Shown: piece by piece, positions 1 to 10,329 of the stretch
How positions within the stretch are numbered: the stretch's first letter is position 1
How the letters are laid out: every line of letters begins with the position of its first letter
Assembly: GCA_009928265.1 (NCBI GenBank)
Contig: RFPR01000005.1
Location: 1-30,210 of the forward strand
Length of the DNA stretch: 30,210 nucleotides
Origin: Pseudomonadota bacterium
GTDB taxonomy: Bacteria; Verrucomicrobiota; Verrucomicrobiia; Chthoniobacterales; UBA6821
Direction of reading: 5' to 3'
Program-made: the position numbers and the translations under genes
Notes under the pieces: generated by a model
What the model saw: only the letters and a program-made list of their open reading frames with translations
The model's database searches: none
What the model was told of the DNA's origin: nothing

Positions 1-1476
1 CGTCCCGCAGAACGTCCGATGGGGGGCACTTCCGGGTGGCGGGGCATCGCGGTAAGGTTTGTTTGCAGTGGTTTCTTCAAACGGATTTCCAAGGACCTCA
101 AGCAAGCGATTCAAGACGCTAAGATCGCCGGATTGCGCCGCGGCGAGTGCCTCCTCGACACGATGATTACGCGGAATGATAACCGGATTGGCTCGGCGCA
201 TGAGGTTGGAGACCTGTTCCTTGCTGTGATTCTGTTGTTCCAGACGTGCTTTCCATCTCTCATGCCACGCAACAAACGAGGGATTGCCAAAGAGTTCCCC
301 ATCTCCAAGCTCTCCTGAGTCAACGGACTTGGTCAGCGCAACAAAAGTCAGGGTGAAGTCTGCGGCAGTTGCCTGCATCAACTCCAAGAGATCCTGGGCC
401 AATTCCCAATCCCCCGCCTCTTCCGCGATCAGTCCGAGTTTTGTACGCAATCCGGCCTCGTGATGGGTACGGAACTCTTTCGAAAACGTTGATAGCACCT
501 TCTCGGCGGTCGCGATGGCTTTTTCCTGATCAGCATCGATCAGGGGGAGCAATGCCTCGGCCAATCGGGCGAGGTTCCAATGCGCGATTTCAGGCTGGTT
601 CCCGTAGGCATAGCGAGCACCACGATCAATCGAACTGAACACGGTTTCCGGATGGTAGGTGTCGAGGAAGGCACAGGGCCCGTAGTCGATCGTCTCGCCG
701 CACAAGGCCATGTTGTCCGTATTCATGACCCCGTGGACAAAACCGACGCACAGCCACCGGGCGATCAGCACGGCCTGTCTTTGGACCACAGCTCCCAGCA
801 GGGCCAGCGCCTTGTTTTCCGCTGCGAGGAAATTCGGATAGTGCCTCTGAAGCGTATGCTCGGTGAGTGCCTGGAGCGCCGCGCGATCCCCCAAGGCATT
901 GGCATATTCGAATGTTCCAACGCGGATGTGACTTGCCGCCACCCTTGTGAGGACAGCTCCGGGAAGAAGCTCTTCCCTGACGATTGTCTCTCCGGTCATT
1001 ACCACTGCCAGACTGCGTGTCGTCGGGATCCCGAGGGCGTGCATTGCCTCGCTGATGATGTATTCGCGTAGCATCGGGCCGAGGGCTGCCCGCCCGTCGC
1101 CACGGCGTGAGTAGGGTGTTTGCCCCGATCCCTTGAGTTGGATATCGAACCGAAATCCCTGTGGCGTGAGGTGTTCTCCGAGCAGGACGGCCCGTCCATC
1201 ACCGAGATTGGTAAAATGACCGAACTGATGACCCGCATAGGCTTGGGAGATAGGATCGGCACCAACCGGAAGACGATTTCCCGCTAAAAGATCCGCCCCC
1301 CATTCCCTGAGGTCACCTACATCCAGACCGAGCTCCGAGGCCAGCTTCTCATTAAGAATGACCAGCCTGGGATCGGCCACATGCACGGGATGGACGCGGC
1401 TGTAGAGCGACTGTGGCAACCGGGTATACGAATTGTCAAAACGCCATCGCATCGAACCAAGGTCTGCAGTCTTCAT
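1..1476 (-). CDS. selO: Protein adenylyltransferase SelO (YdiU/UPF0061), cut at the left edge
   Basis: SelO is a pseudokinase-fold enzyme that transfers AMP from ATP to Ser/Thr/Tyr side chains; in bacteria it is linked to oxidative-stress responses (family knowledge). The reverse strand is open for 492 codons up to the window edge. It shows the family signatures in order: AYAGHQFG near residue 80, LGDGRA near 91, DIQLKGSG near 111 (ATP-binding Lys115), the GDGRAALGPMLREY block near 127, HGVMNTDN near 249 (catalytic Asp and metal-binding Asn) and ETIDYGPCAF near 261. The last visible residues are FCGT, the usual SelO C-terminus, so probably only the stop codon is missing. The start is an ATG whose ATGA overlaps the engB stop, pointing to translational coupling. 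Family assignment is very secure; the substrate is unknown. Confidence 0.95.
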   Translation of the reverse strand, partial: MKTADLGSMRWRFDNSYTRLPQSLYSRVHPVHVADPRLVILNEKLASELGLDVGDLREWGADLLAGNRLPVGADPISQAYAGHQFGHFTNLGDGRAVLLGEHLTPQGFRFDIQLKGSGQTPYSRRGDGRAALGPMLREYIISEAMHALGIPTTRSLAVVMTGETIVREELLPGAVLTRVAASHIRVGTFEYANALGDRAALQALTEHTLQRHYPNFLAAENKALALLGAVVQRQAVLIARWLCVGFVHGVMNTDNMALCGETIDYGPCAFLDTYHPETVFSSIDRGARYAYGNQPEIAHWNLARLAEALLPLIDADQEKAIATAEKVLSTFSKEFRTHHEAGLRTKLGLIAEEAGDWELAQDLLELMQATAADFTLTFVALTKSVDSGELGDGELFGNPSFVAWHERWKARLEQQNHSKEQVSNLMRRANPVIIPRNHRVEEALAAAQSGDLSVLNRLLEVLGNPFEETTANKPYRDAPPPGSAPHRTFCGT

Positions 1477-2084
1477 TCGGAGACGTCCGGTTTTTCCAAA
1501 AGTGCCGAGCTGATCAGACTCAGTATTTCCGTGCGACCCCGTTCATCCTTTATCGAAGTCAGCACATAGGCCGGATCCTCCTCGGTGAATTCACGCATTC
1601 GTTTCAGGAATGCCTGGATGTTCTGCTCGACAGCTTTCCTGGACAGTGTGTCCGTCTTGGTGAAGGCAAGAATGAAGGCCAAGCCATTTCGGATCATCCA
1701 ATTCAGGAACTCCAGATCCAAACTCTGGGGAGTATGACGGGCATCGATCAGCACGAATGTCCCGGAGAGATTCTTGCGATTCCGAAGATAGTCCGACACG
1801 AAAGTGCTGAAGGCCCCTCGCTCCTTCTTGTCGACCTTCGCGTAGCCGTAGCCAGGAAGATCTACGAGATTCCAAGCGCCGTTGATCGTGAAAAGATTGA
1901 TAAACCGCGTCTTCCCCGGGATGTGCGAAACTTTCGCAAGTCCCTCCGAACGGGTCAGCATGTTGATCAGCGATGATTTTCCGACATTCGAGCGCCCGAT
2001 CAGCGCGAATTCGGGCAAATCTGACTTCGGACATGAAGCCAGATCGGGAGAGCTTCCCTGAAAGACCGCTGTCGAGATCTTCAC
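1473..2084 (-). CDS. engB: Ribosome biogenesis GTPase EngB/YsxC (YihA)
   Basis: A small essential-type GTPase of the TRAFAC class that helps assemble the large ribosomal subunit (family knowledge). The 203 residues match the usual length. G1 is GRSNVGKSS at residues 30-38, G3 is DLPGYG at 75-80, G4 is TKTD at 142-145, and the G5 region lies near TSIKDE. The start is GTG, placed so that GTGA overlaps the stop of the upstream DUF6172-like gene; the end overlaps the selO start by 4 bp. No Shine-Dalgarno motif stands out, so translation probably depends on coupling. The three genes look like one minus-strand operon. Confidence 0.96.
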   Translation of the reverse strand: MKISTAVFQGSSPDLASCPKSDLPEFALIGRSNVGKSSLINMLTRSEGLAKVSHIPGKTRFINLFTINGAWNLVDLPGYGYAKVDKKERGAFSTFVSDYLRNRKNLSGTFVLIDARHTPQSLDLEFLNWMIRNGLAFILAFTKTDTLSRKAVEQNIQAFLKRMREFTEEDPAYVLTSIKDERGRTEILSLISSALLEKPDVSE

Positions 2085-2398
2085 TGGCCCCGCCGGTGGT
2101 AGGGTGAAGAGAATGTTTTTCTCTCCCGAAATTCGGCAGATGCCAGGATCTCCACATAGACCTCATCGGATCCCGCCAATGCCACAGCCTCGATAGCCTT
2201 CGAGAGATCAGGAAATGGGACTGCAGATGCCGTCATGCTTCCTGATCCTACCTTGCACTGAAAATCCCAGACATTCATCTCAGGCGGCAGGGTCTTTTTC
2301 CTCTCACGCTTCACGTACTTGGTGAGCTCGAGCTTGATCATTTCGAGAACCCTCGGGCCCTCCTTGCCGGGCACACTAAGGGGAAAAGTCTTTTTCAT
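2081..2398 (-). CDS. Small conserved protein, DUF6172-like
   Basis: A 105-residue basic protein beginning MKKTFPLSVPGKEGPRVLE, with a KYVKRERKK stretch, a VWDFQCKVG segment and a YVEILASAEFRERK tail. These resemble the small DUF6172 family as I remember it; function is unknown. The start is ATG with an AGGA motif about 6 nt upstream, one of the few clear Shine-Dalgarno sites in the window, consistent with this being the first gene of the operon. Its stop overlaps the GTG start of engB by 4 bp. Being led into ribosome-assembly GTPase EngB hints at an RNA or ribosome context, but that is only a guess from position. Confidence 0.75.
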   Translation of the reverse strand: MKKTFPLSVPGKEGPRVLEMIKLELTKYVKRERKKTLPPEMNVWDFQCKVGSGSMTASAVPFPDLSKAIEAVALAGSDEVYVEILASAEFRERKTFSSPYHRRGQ

Positions 2399-2509
2399 GA
2401 AGTTCCTATCCTAGCACAGCCCACCTTCCACCCAGCATCTATTTCCAACGGGGGTAGAGAGATGGAAGTATGGAATCGAGACCTACCTGAATTACAGGCT
2501 TGGAAGTTT

Positions 2510-2590
2510 GGATTCAGGGCTAGGCGTCGCGAGGGAAAGCGTAGTGAATCTACGCTGACCGAGCAGCTACAACGCCCTGCGCCAAAATCC
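2510..2590. repeat. Intergenic structured palindromic element
   Basis: In the 268-bp gap between the DUF6172-like gene and groEL, nested complementary blocks can be paired: GGATT 2510-2514 with AATCC 2586-2590, GGCG 2523-2526 with CGCC 2580-2583, AGGG 2532-2535 with CCCT 2575-2578, and a perfect 7-bp hairpin AGCGTAG 2538-2544 / CTACGCT 2550-2556 with a 5-nt loop. This could be a dispersed palindromic repeat or a structured RNA. I found no second copy by eye in this window. No gene is seen in the gap. Confidence 0.45.
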
Positions 2591-2601
2591 TAAGCCACCA
2601 C

Positions 2602-2637
2602 AAAAAAGAAGAGCCGGGTCGCTAACGACCCGGCTCT
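2602..2637 (-). terminator. Intrinsic terminator of the groEL transcript
   Basis: On the minus strand a perfect 12-bp stem (AGAGCCGGGTCG with CGACCCGGCTCT, plus-strand 2610-2621 and 2626-2637) has a 4-nt loop and is followed by a TCTTTTTT run. It lies about 30 bp past the groEL stop and is a textbook Rho-independent terminator for the chaperone cluster. Confidence 0.9.
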
Positions 2638-2666
2638 CTGTTGAGCTGTTTAAGCTAAGCTTGGAC

Positions 2667-4340
<1,674 letters not shown>

Positions 4341-4634
4341 TTAGCCGATGATGCCGAGGATGTCGTCCTCACGCATGATCAGGTAGGATTCGCCGTCGAC
4401 CTTGACCTCGGTGCCTCCGTACTTGGAGATGAGGACGGTGTCGCCTTTCTTGACGGTGAAGGGGACCTTCTTGCCGTCGTCGTCGAGCTTGCCGGTGCCG
4501 AGGGCGATGACCTTGGCTTCCTGGGGCTTCTCTTTCGCGGTGTCGGGGATGATGATCCCGCCTTTCTTGACTTCCTTCTCTTCGATCGGCTGAACGAGCA
4601 CCCGGTCGGCGAGAGGTTGGATGGATACTGCCAT
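4341..4634 (-). CDS. groES: Co-chaperonin GroES (Hsp10)
   Basis: The heptameric lid of GroEL. The 97-residue length is normal; [12 protein letters not shown] opens the beta-barrel, the mobile loop that contacts GroEL contains GGIIIPDTA near residues 25-33, and [11 protein letters not shown] and EDDILGII close the fold. It lies between dnaK (114-bp spacer upstream) and groEL (33 bp downstream), all on the minus strand. The 5' region has AAGGA, but 12 nt from the ATG, too far for a good ribosome binding site. No CIRCE inverted repeat is visible in the spacer. Confidence 0.98.
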   Translation of the reverse strand: MAVSIQPLADRVLVQPIEEKEVKKGGIIIPDTAKEKPQEAKVIALGTGKLDDDGKKVPFTVKKGDTVLISKYGGTEVKVDGESYLIMREDDILGIIG

Positions 4635-4679
4635 GGTGTGTTTTTTTCCTTGGTTGTGGTGTTTTAACGGTCGCCCCGG

Positions 4680-4693
4680 CCCGCACCTGCGGG
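4680..4693. other. Small hairpin in the dnaK-groES spacer
   Basis: A short GC-rich stem (CCCGC/GCGGG around a 4-nt loop) lies in the 114-bp spacer. It lacks a T-run, so it is not an obvious terminator. It might be an mRNA-processing or stability element allowing different dnaK and groESL levels; this is only inference. Confidence 0.3.
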
Positions 4694-4748
4694 AGGACGT
4701 GTTGTTAAAGTGTTGCTGGTAATCTGAGTCGCTGGAGGTTGGGAAGAA

Positions 4749-6689
<1,941 letters not shown>

Positions 6690-6703
6690 AGCCCTTCTCT
6701 TAC

Positions 6704-6719
6704 TGCAAAGAACGTGCCA
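6704..6719 (-). promoter_or_regulatory. Sigma-54 type (-24/-12) promoter match upstream of dnaK
   Basis: On the minus strand the 16-mer TGGCACGTTCTTTGCA matches the sigma-54 consensus (TGGCACG, four free bases, TTGCA/T) at every fixed position, preceded by the favoured pyrimidine. The GG and GC dinucleotides are exactly 10 bp apart. The expected start site, 12 nt past the GC, falls at about 6693, only 4 nt before the dnaK ATG, so the transcript would be almost leaderless. A weaker sigma-70-like TATAGA lies at 6725-6730 and may be an alternative. The sequence match is direct; activity is inferred. Confidence 0.6.
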
Positions 6720-6739
6720 GAGATTCTATATTTCCTTAA

Positions 6740-6824
6740 GTCTCTTTCTATAAGAATGATAAGCTATTTACTCCCAGACAAGGCTGGGTAGAGAAAGAGA
6801 CAGGATGTCTCAATTATGAGACAT
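6740..6824. promoter_or_regulatory. Alternating GTCTC/GAGAC inverted-repeat boxes before dnaK
   Basis: Four copies of one pentamer alternate in orientation: GTCTC 6740-6744, GAGAC 6797-6801, GTCTC 6807-6811 and GAGAC 6818-6822. The outer pair extends to a perfect 10-bp inverted repeat (GTCTCTTTCT 6740-6749 / AGAAAGAGAC 6792-6801), the inner pair to 7 bp (ATGTCTC 6805-6811 / GAGACAT 6818-6824), and a 5-bp repeat (CCCAG/CTGGG, 6773-6788) sits between. Relative to the predicted sigma-54 start they span about -47 to -131, where activator sites usually lie. The last hairpin overlaps the rsmA-Nudix stop codon, so a terminator role is the rival reading. Confidence 0.45.
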
Positions 6825-8181
6825 GCGCCATCTTGATGAGTCTCTCCGTCTCGCCCAGGAACTTGGCGGCGGCCATCTTAAAGAGTGGAGTGAATTCCCG
6901 AGGGGAACGCTCCACCCAGCGCCGGATCTGCTCGATGGGGAAAAACGCCCCAGTCTCGACCTCTCCGGGAGCAAAGCGGAAGGGGCCATCACAGACGCCA
7001 ACCAGATACTCAACGAACTCGAATCCCGTTTCCTCGGTAGGCCCCACCTTCCAGAACTTGACCAGATGACAGTCTACCCCGATCTCCTCGCGCATCTCTC
7101 GGTGCCCGGCCTCCTCATAGGTCTCGCCGCTGTCTACATGACCCGCAGCGCTGGAGCACCATTCATCCGGGTGGTTGATCTTCCAAGGAGACCGTTTCTG
7201 CAGAAAGAGTTCTCCACGAGAGTTAAAGATCCAAAGATGGACGGCACGGTGGGGCAAGTTATTCACATGAACCTCTGTCCTGAGGCGGGATTCCAGTACC
7301 CGGTCCTCTGAATCGACCACATCGCACATCTCATGAGGATGGTCGTGCCCCTCCGGCGTGACATGAAGGGCCAGATCAGCCCATTCATCCACGGAGAGAT
7401 CCTCGGCCCTGGCAGTGACGGGATGCCCCTTCCCAGCAGACCATTCCTCCCAGACTCCGACAGGGAGTTTCAGAAGGGATCGGAGCTGCTTCCGTCGCGA
7501 GGAAAATCCCTGACGAACGATCAAAGAAAATCCCTCGGGATCAGGATTGGGCAACCCCTCGACAGAGCGCTTGGAGATCTCGATAACAGCCGACTCAACG
7601 GCAGGCCTCGGCCAGAAGACATCAGGAGGAACGATGCGGAGTTTCCTCACCGACCAACGGCGTCCGAGATGAACGGTGAGAGCGGCATAATCCTTGTGTC
7701 CGGGTGTCGCAGCGAGACGTTCCGCCACCTCCCTCTGCACCATCAGAACCAGCCTGCATGCGGGTGAGCAGGCCGCAGTGAAGTGAGAGATGATCGCCGT
7801 GGAGGCGCTGTACGGGAGATTCCCCACCATCTTCACCGGCCCATCACCAAACAGGGAAAGTAGGTCTGTTTTGGCCCCATCACCCTGACGCACCTCGAGG
7901 CGACCCGATGCGATTTCCGCCGAGTAGCGTTCCTTCATCTCGGCGGCTAACCGATGATCACGCTCGATCAGGGTAACACGCTGTGCAGGCGATGCCAGGA
8001 TATGGGTCGTCAGGGCCCCCATGCCGGGACCGACCTCCACAAGATGATCCCCCTCCCCCGGTTCCAGATCCGCAATGATGGCCTTCGCAAGATTCGAATC
8101 GAAGAGGAAATTCTGACCGAGCATTTTGCTCGGGCGCACACCAATCTGGTCGAGACGGGCGCGGAGTTCTGCCTTGGACAT
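6814..8181 (-). CDS. rsmA: Fusion: 16S rRNA dimethyladenosine transferase RsmA (KsgA) + Nudix hydrolase
   Basis: The first ~275 residues are RsmA, which dimethylates two adjacent adenosines near the 3' end of 16S rRNA late in small-subunit maturation. Visible motifs are LGQNFL at 21-26, the SAM-binding EVGPGMGALT at 49-58, the catalytic NLPY at 121-124 and FWPRPAVES at 189-197. After a short linker a Nudix domain (about 285-455) of the IPP-isomerase/YfcD-like type follows, with HRAVHLWIF near 311 and a perfect Nudix box GX5EX7REUXEEXGU at residues 347-369. The reading frame is continuous with no internal stop, so this is a genuine fusion in this assembly. The substrate of the Nudix part is unknown. 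The start is ATG without a Shine-Dalgarno motif. dnaK follows 124 bp downstream on the same strand. Confidence 0.95.
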   Translation of the reverse strand: MSKAELRARLDQIGVRPSKMLGQNFLFDSNLAKAIIADLEPGEGDHLVEVGPGMGALTTHILASPAQRVTLIERDHRLAAEMKERYSAEIASGRLEVRQGDGAKTDLLSLFGDGPVKMVGNLPYSASTAIISHFTAACSPACRLVLMVQREVAERLAATPGHKDYAALTVHLGRRWSVRKLRIVPPDVFWPRPAVESAVIEISKRSVEGLPNPDPEGFSLIVRQGFSSRRKQLRSLLKLPVGVWEEWSAGKGHPVTARAEDLSVDEWADLALHVTPEGHDHPHEMCDVVDSEDRVLESRLRTEVHVNNLPHRAVHLWIFNSRGELFLQKRSPWKINHPDEWCSSAAGHVDSGETYEEAGHREMREEIGVDCHLVKFWKVGPTEETGFEFVEYLVGVCDGPFRFAPGEVETGAFFPIEQIRRWVERSPREFTPLFKMAAAKFLGETERLIKMAHVS

Positions 8182-8311
8182 GGAACGATGTTCTAACCGC
8201 TTGATCCGTCACTGGCTAGACCTCACAGGGAACAACTTCTTCCCGCTTGTCCCCAAGTTATTCACAGAGGAGAACGCAAAGCCTGCTCCGAGGCTATTAG
8301 GCTGAACCTAG

Positions 8312-8382
8312 CTCCCGGGAAGGAGCGCGGAAGACTGTGAGCGTAGCAAACAGCCCCGCAGGGGTGACACCGCTTCCGGGAG
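8312..8382. other. Structured palindromic element in the rsmA-sppA divergent gap
   Basis: The 301-bp gap 8182-8482 between divergent genes has no convincing gene but holds this element. CTCCCGGGAAG 8312-8322 can pair with CTTCCGGGAG 8373-8382 (10 bp, one bulge), enclosing CTGT/ACAG (8335-8338, 8350-8353) and CCCC/GGGG (8354-8357, 8361-8364), giving a three-way-junction shape. CGGAAG 8328-8333 competes for the same 3' strand. It ends 100 bp before the sppA start. It may be an RNA leader or a dispersed repeat; I cannot assign a known riboswitch class. Confidence 0.4.
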
Positions 8383-8482
8383 GAAGTGGCATCAATACTT
8401 AATCCGATCACCCAAACGCCATCACCCATGCCCAACTTCGCGGCTTGAGCGTGAAGTCTTCTTCCTCCACTCTCGTCGCTCC

Positions 8483-9487
8483 ATGAAAAAATCCGGCTGT
8501 CTTCCCCTCTTCCTGTTCGTGGCGTTGGGGGTGAGTCTTTTCGGCAACCTGATTCTGATCGTAGCCCTCGGATCGCGTGGAAGCGGTCCGGCCCGTGTGA
8601 TCTCGGAAAAGAAATTCATCGAGACGACGGTGACCCCCGGCATTGATTCGGCGGATAAAATCGCCCTGATCCGCCTCGATGGCCTCATCAGCTACGGCCA
8701 CGGGATCCGCGGTGGCGGCGAGAACATGGTAGACACTCTCAAGGAGGCCTTTCAGCAGGCGGAGAATGATCCGCGCGTGAAGGCAGTTATTCTTTCGGTC
8801 GATTCCCCCGGGGGTGAGGTCACTGCCGGCGACACGATCCATCATGCGCTGCAGGGCCTCAAAGCCAAGAAACCGGTCGTCGTCTTCATGAATTCGATCG
8901 GGACCTCGGCCGCTTACTATATCGCCTGTGCCTCCTCCTGGATCATGTGCAGCGACACGACCTTCACCGGGAGCATCGGCGTCATCATCTCGACTCTTAA
9001 TTACAAGGAACTCTTCGGAAAGATCGGCCTGCAGTCTGTGATCTTCAAGAGCGGGAAATTCAAGGATGCCCTCAACGGGGCCCGCGACCTGACCGAGGAG
9101 GAGAGGACCTACTTCCAAGCCCTCGTGATGCAAACCTATGACCGCTTCCTAAGCATCGTCTCCAAGGCGCGAAAACTCGATCCTGAACAGCTCCGAAACG
9201 GGGTGGCAGATGGGCGAGTCCTCAGCGGCAAGGACGCATTCGCCGCCAAACTCGTCGACCAACTCGGCTATGTCGAGGATGCCTACGCCAAGGCCCGCGC
9301 ACTGGGCAAATCACCCGGCGCAGAGATCGTCCGCTATGAGAAAAAGAGAGGACTCGGGCAATTCTTGAAACTCTTCGAGGATTCCGAGAAGGGGGATCTC
9401 AAGGTTGATCTCAACATCGGGCCGGAATCCGGGCTGAAGCTTGAGAGCGGCCGCCTCTACCTGCTGCCCTCTTTTTATGCTCGCTGA
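8483..9487 (+). CDS. sppA: Signal peptide peptidase SppA, short (36K) type
   Basis: Membrane-anchored serine protease of family S49 that degrades cleaved signal peptides. One N-terminal transmembrane segment (about residues 6-29) is followed by a single S49 domain; the 334-residue length fits the short Bacillus-type enzyme rather than the tandem E. coli form. The nucleophile is Ser142 in GTSAAYY, and the general-base Lys194 lies in GKFKDA; the 52-residue spacing equals that of the B. subtilis Ser/Lys pair. SVDSPGGEV near 105 and FTGSIGV near 161 also match. The start is ATG with no Shine-Dalgarno motif. A CPBP membrane protease gene follows after 4 bp, suggesting an operon. Confidence 0.95.
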   Translation: MKKSGCLPLFLFVALGVSLFGNLILIVALGSRGSGPARVISEKKFIETTVTPGIDSADKIALIRLDGLISYGHGIRGGGENMVDTLKEAFQQAENDPRVKAVILSVDSPGGEVTAGDTIHHALQGLKAKKPVVVFMNSIGTSAAYYIACASSWIMCSDTTFTGSIGVIISTLNYKELFGKIGLQSVIFKSGKFKDALNGARDLTEEERTYFQALVMQTYDRFLSIVSKARKLDPEQLRNGVADGRVLSGKDAFAAKLVDQLGYVEDAYAKARALGKSPGAEIVRYEKKRGLGQFLKLFEDSEKGDLKVDLNIGPESGLKLESGRLYLLPSFYAR

Positions 9488-9491
9488 GCGG

Positions 9492-10310
9492 ATGCAGCTC
9501 TTGCTGGCGGAGGGTGGACCCTCCTCTCCGGCTATGCATCCCGCCATGCTGATCAGCGGATCTGTTCTGGCAATCCTGCTCGGTCTTTACGGACGACTGG
9601 CGCTCCGGACTTCCTCACGGGCTGTCATGACGACGAGATCCTTCGGAATTCCCGACGCAATCTGCGCCGCGATCCTGGCCCTCTGGATGATCTCCATCAT
9701 TTGGAACTCCTTGGGCATCGACCGAGGTATTTCTCTTCGTGCCATTCTCGGCAACTCGATCCTCTACTCCTGCCTGATCCTGGGCATCTTCGGGGTCATC
9801 GGCTTTCAGAAGGAATCCGCCGTTGCGCTGTTCGGACTGGAACCCTCACGACTACCGAAAACGGCAGGGACCGGACTTCTCTGGCTAGTGATCATCTATC
9901 CGCTGATCCTGGCGGCACAGTGGTTCACGCAGGCGGTTTTCGGAGAGAGCGATGGCTCGCAGGAAATCGTGCGCTACTTTCTGGAACACCCCGATCCCAA
10001 GCACCGCATCGCGGTTATCCTTATGGCGGTGATCGTCGCCCCAGTGGCTGAGGAGATCATTTTCCGTGGCTATTTCTACGGGGTGATCAGGCGTTTTGGC
10101 GGACGCATTCCCGCGATCCTGACCTCTTCCCTGCTCTTCGCTGCGATCCATGTCCACCTCCCCTCGATGCTCGGTCTCGGACTTCTTGCCGTCATCCTCT
10201 GCCTGCTCTACGAACGCACCGGGTCGCTCTGGGCCACGATGACAATGCATGCGGCCTTCAACGCCACAACCATCGCCGCGCTGATCTTCTTCCCCGAGTT
10301 GGCGGGATAA
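9492..10310 (+). CDS. CPBP-family intramembrane glutamic/metallo-protease
   Basis: A 272-residue polytopic membrane protein with about six to eight hydrophobic segments and the CPBP (Rce1/Abi) signature: EEIIFR at 187-192 (motif 1), a His at 220 in LFAAIH (motif 2) and HAAFN at 253-257 (motif 3). Family members cleave prenylated or membrane proteins, or act in bacteriocin self-immunity; the substrate here is unknown. I chose the ATG 4 bp after the sppA stop; an in-frame ATG at 9477 and a TTG at 9441 would overlap sppA. Close linkage to sppA suggests the two work in membrane protein turnover. thiL begins 19 bp downstream. Confidence 0.88.
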   Translation: MQLLLAEGGPSSPAMHPAMLISGSVLAILLGLYGRLALRTSSRAVMTTRSFGIPDAICAAILALWMISIIWNSLGIDRGISLRAILGNSILYSCLILGIFGVIGFQKESAVALFGLEPSRLPKTAGTGLLWLVIIYPLILAAQWFTQAVFGESDGSQEIVRYFLEHPDPKHRIAVILMAVIVAPVAEEIIFRGYFYGVIRRFGGRIPAILTSSLLFAAIHVHLPSMLGLGLLAVILCLLYERTGSLWATMTMHAAFNATTIAALIFFPELAG

Positions 10311-10329
10311 CGCGAGAAGACCGGGCATT

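Noticed and set aside
580..1071. Plus-strand open frame within the first 1.4 kb
   Set aside because: Lies inside selO on the minus strand, whose conserved motifs run straight through it.
4635..4748. CIRCE operator before groES
   Set aside because: No TTAGCACTC-N9-GAGTGCTAA-like inverted repeat could be found here or before dnaK.
8312..8382. Possible cobalamin riboswitch
   Set aside because: Some G/C-rich blocks looked similar, but I could not place the conserved B12-box, and the downstream gene sppA has no B12 link. Kept only as an unclassified structure.
8408..9133. Minus-strand open frame over sppA
   Set aside because: Shadow of sppA; no recognisable domain, unlike the S49 Ser/Lys pair on the plus strand.
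9441..9491. Longer CPBP protein starting at TTG 9441
   Set aside because: The extension lies within the sppA end and is not membrane-protease-like; the ATG at 9492 sits just after the sppA stop.
10311..10329. TPP riboswitch before thiL
   Set aside because: Only 19 bp separate thiL from the CPBP gene, too short for a riboswitch.
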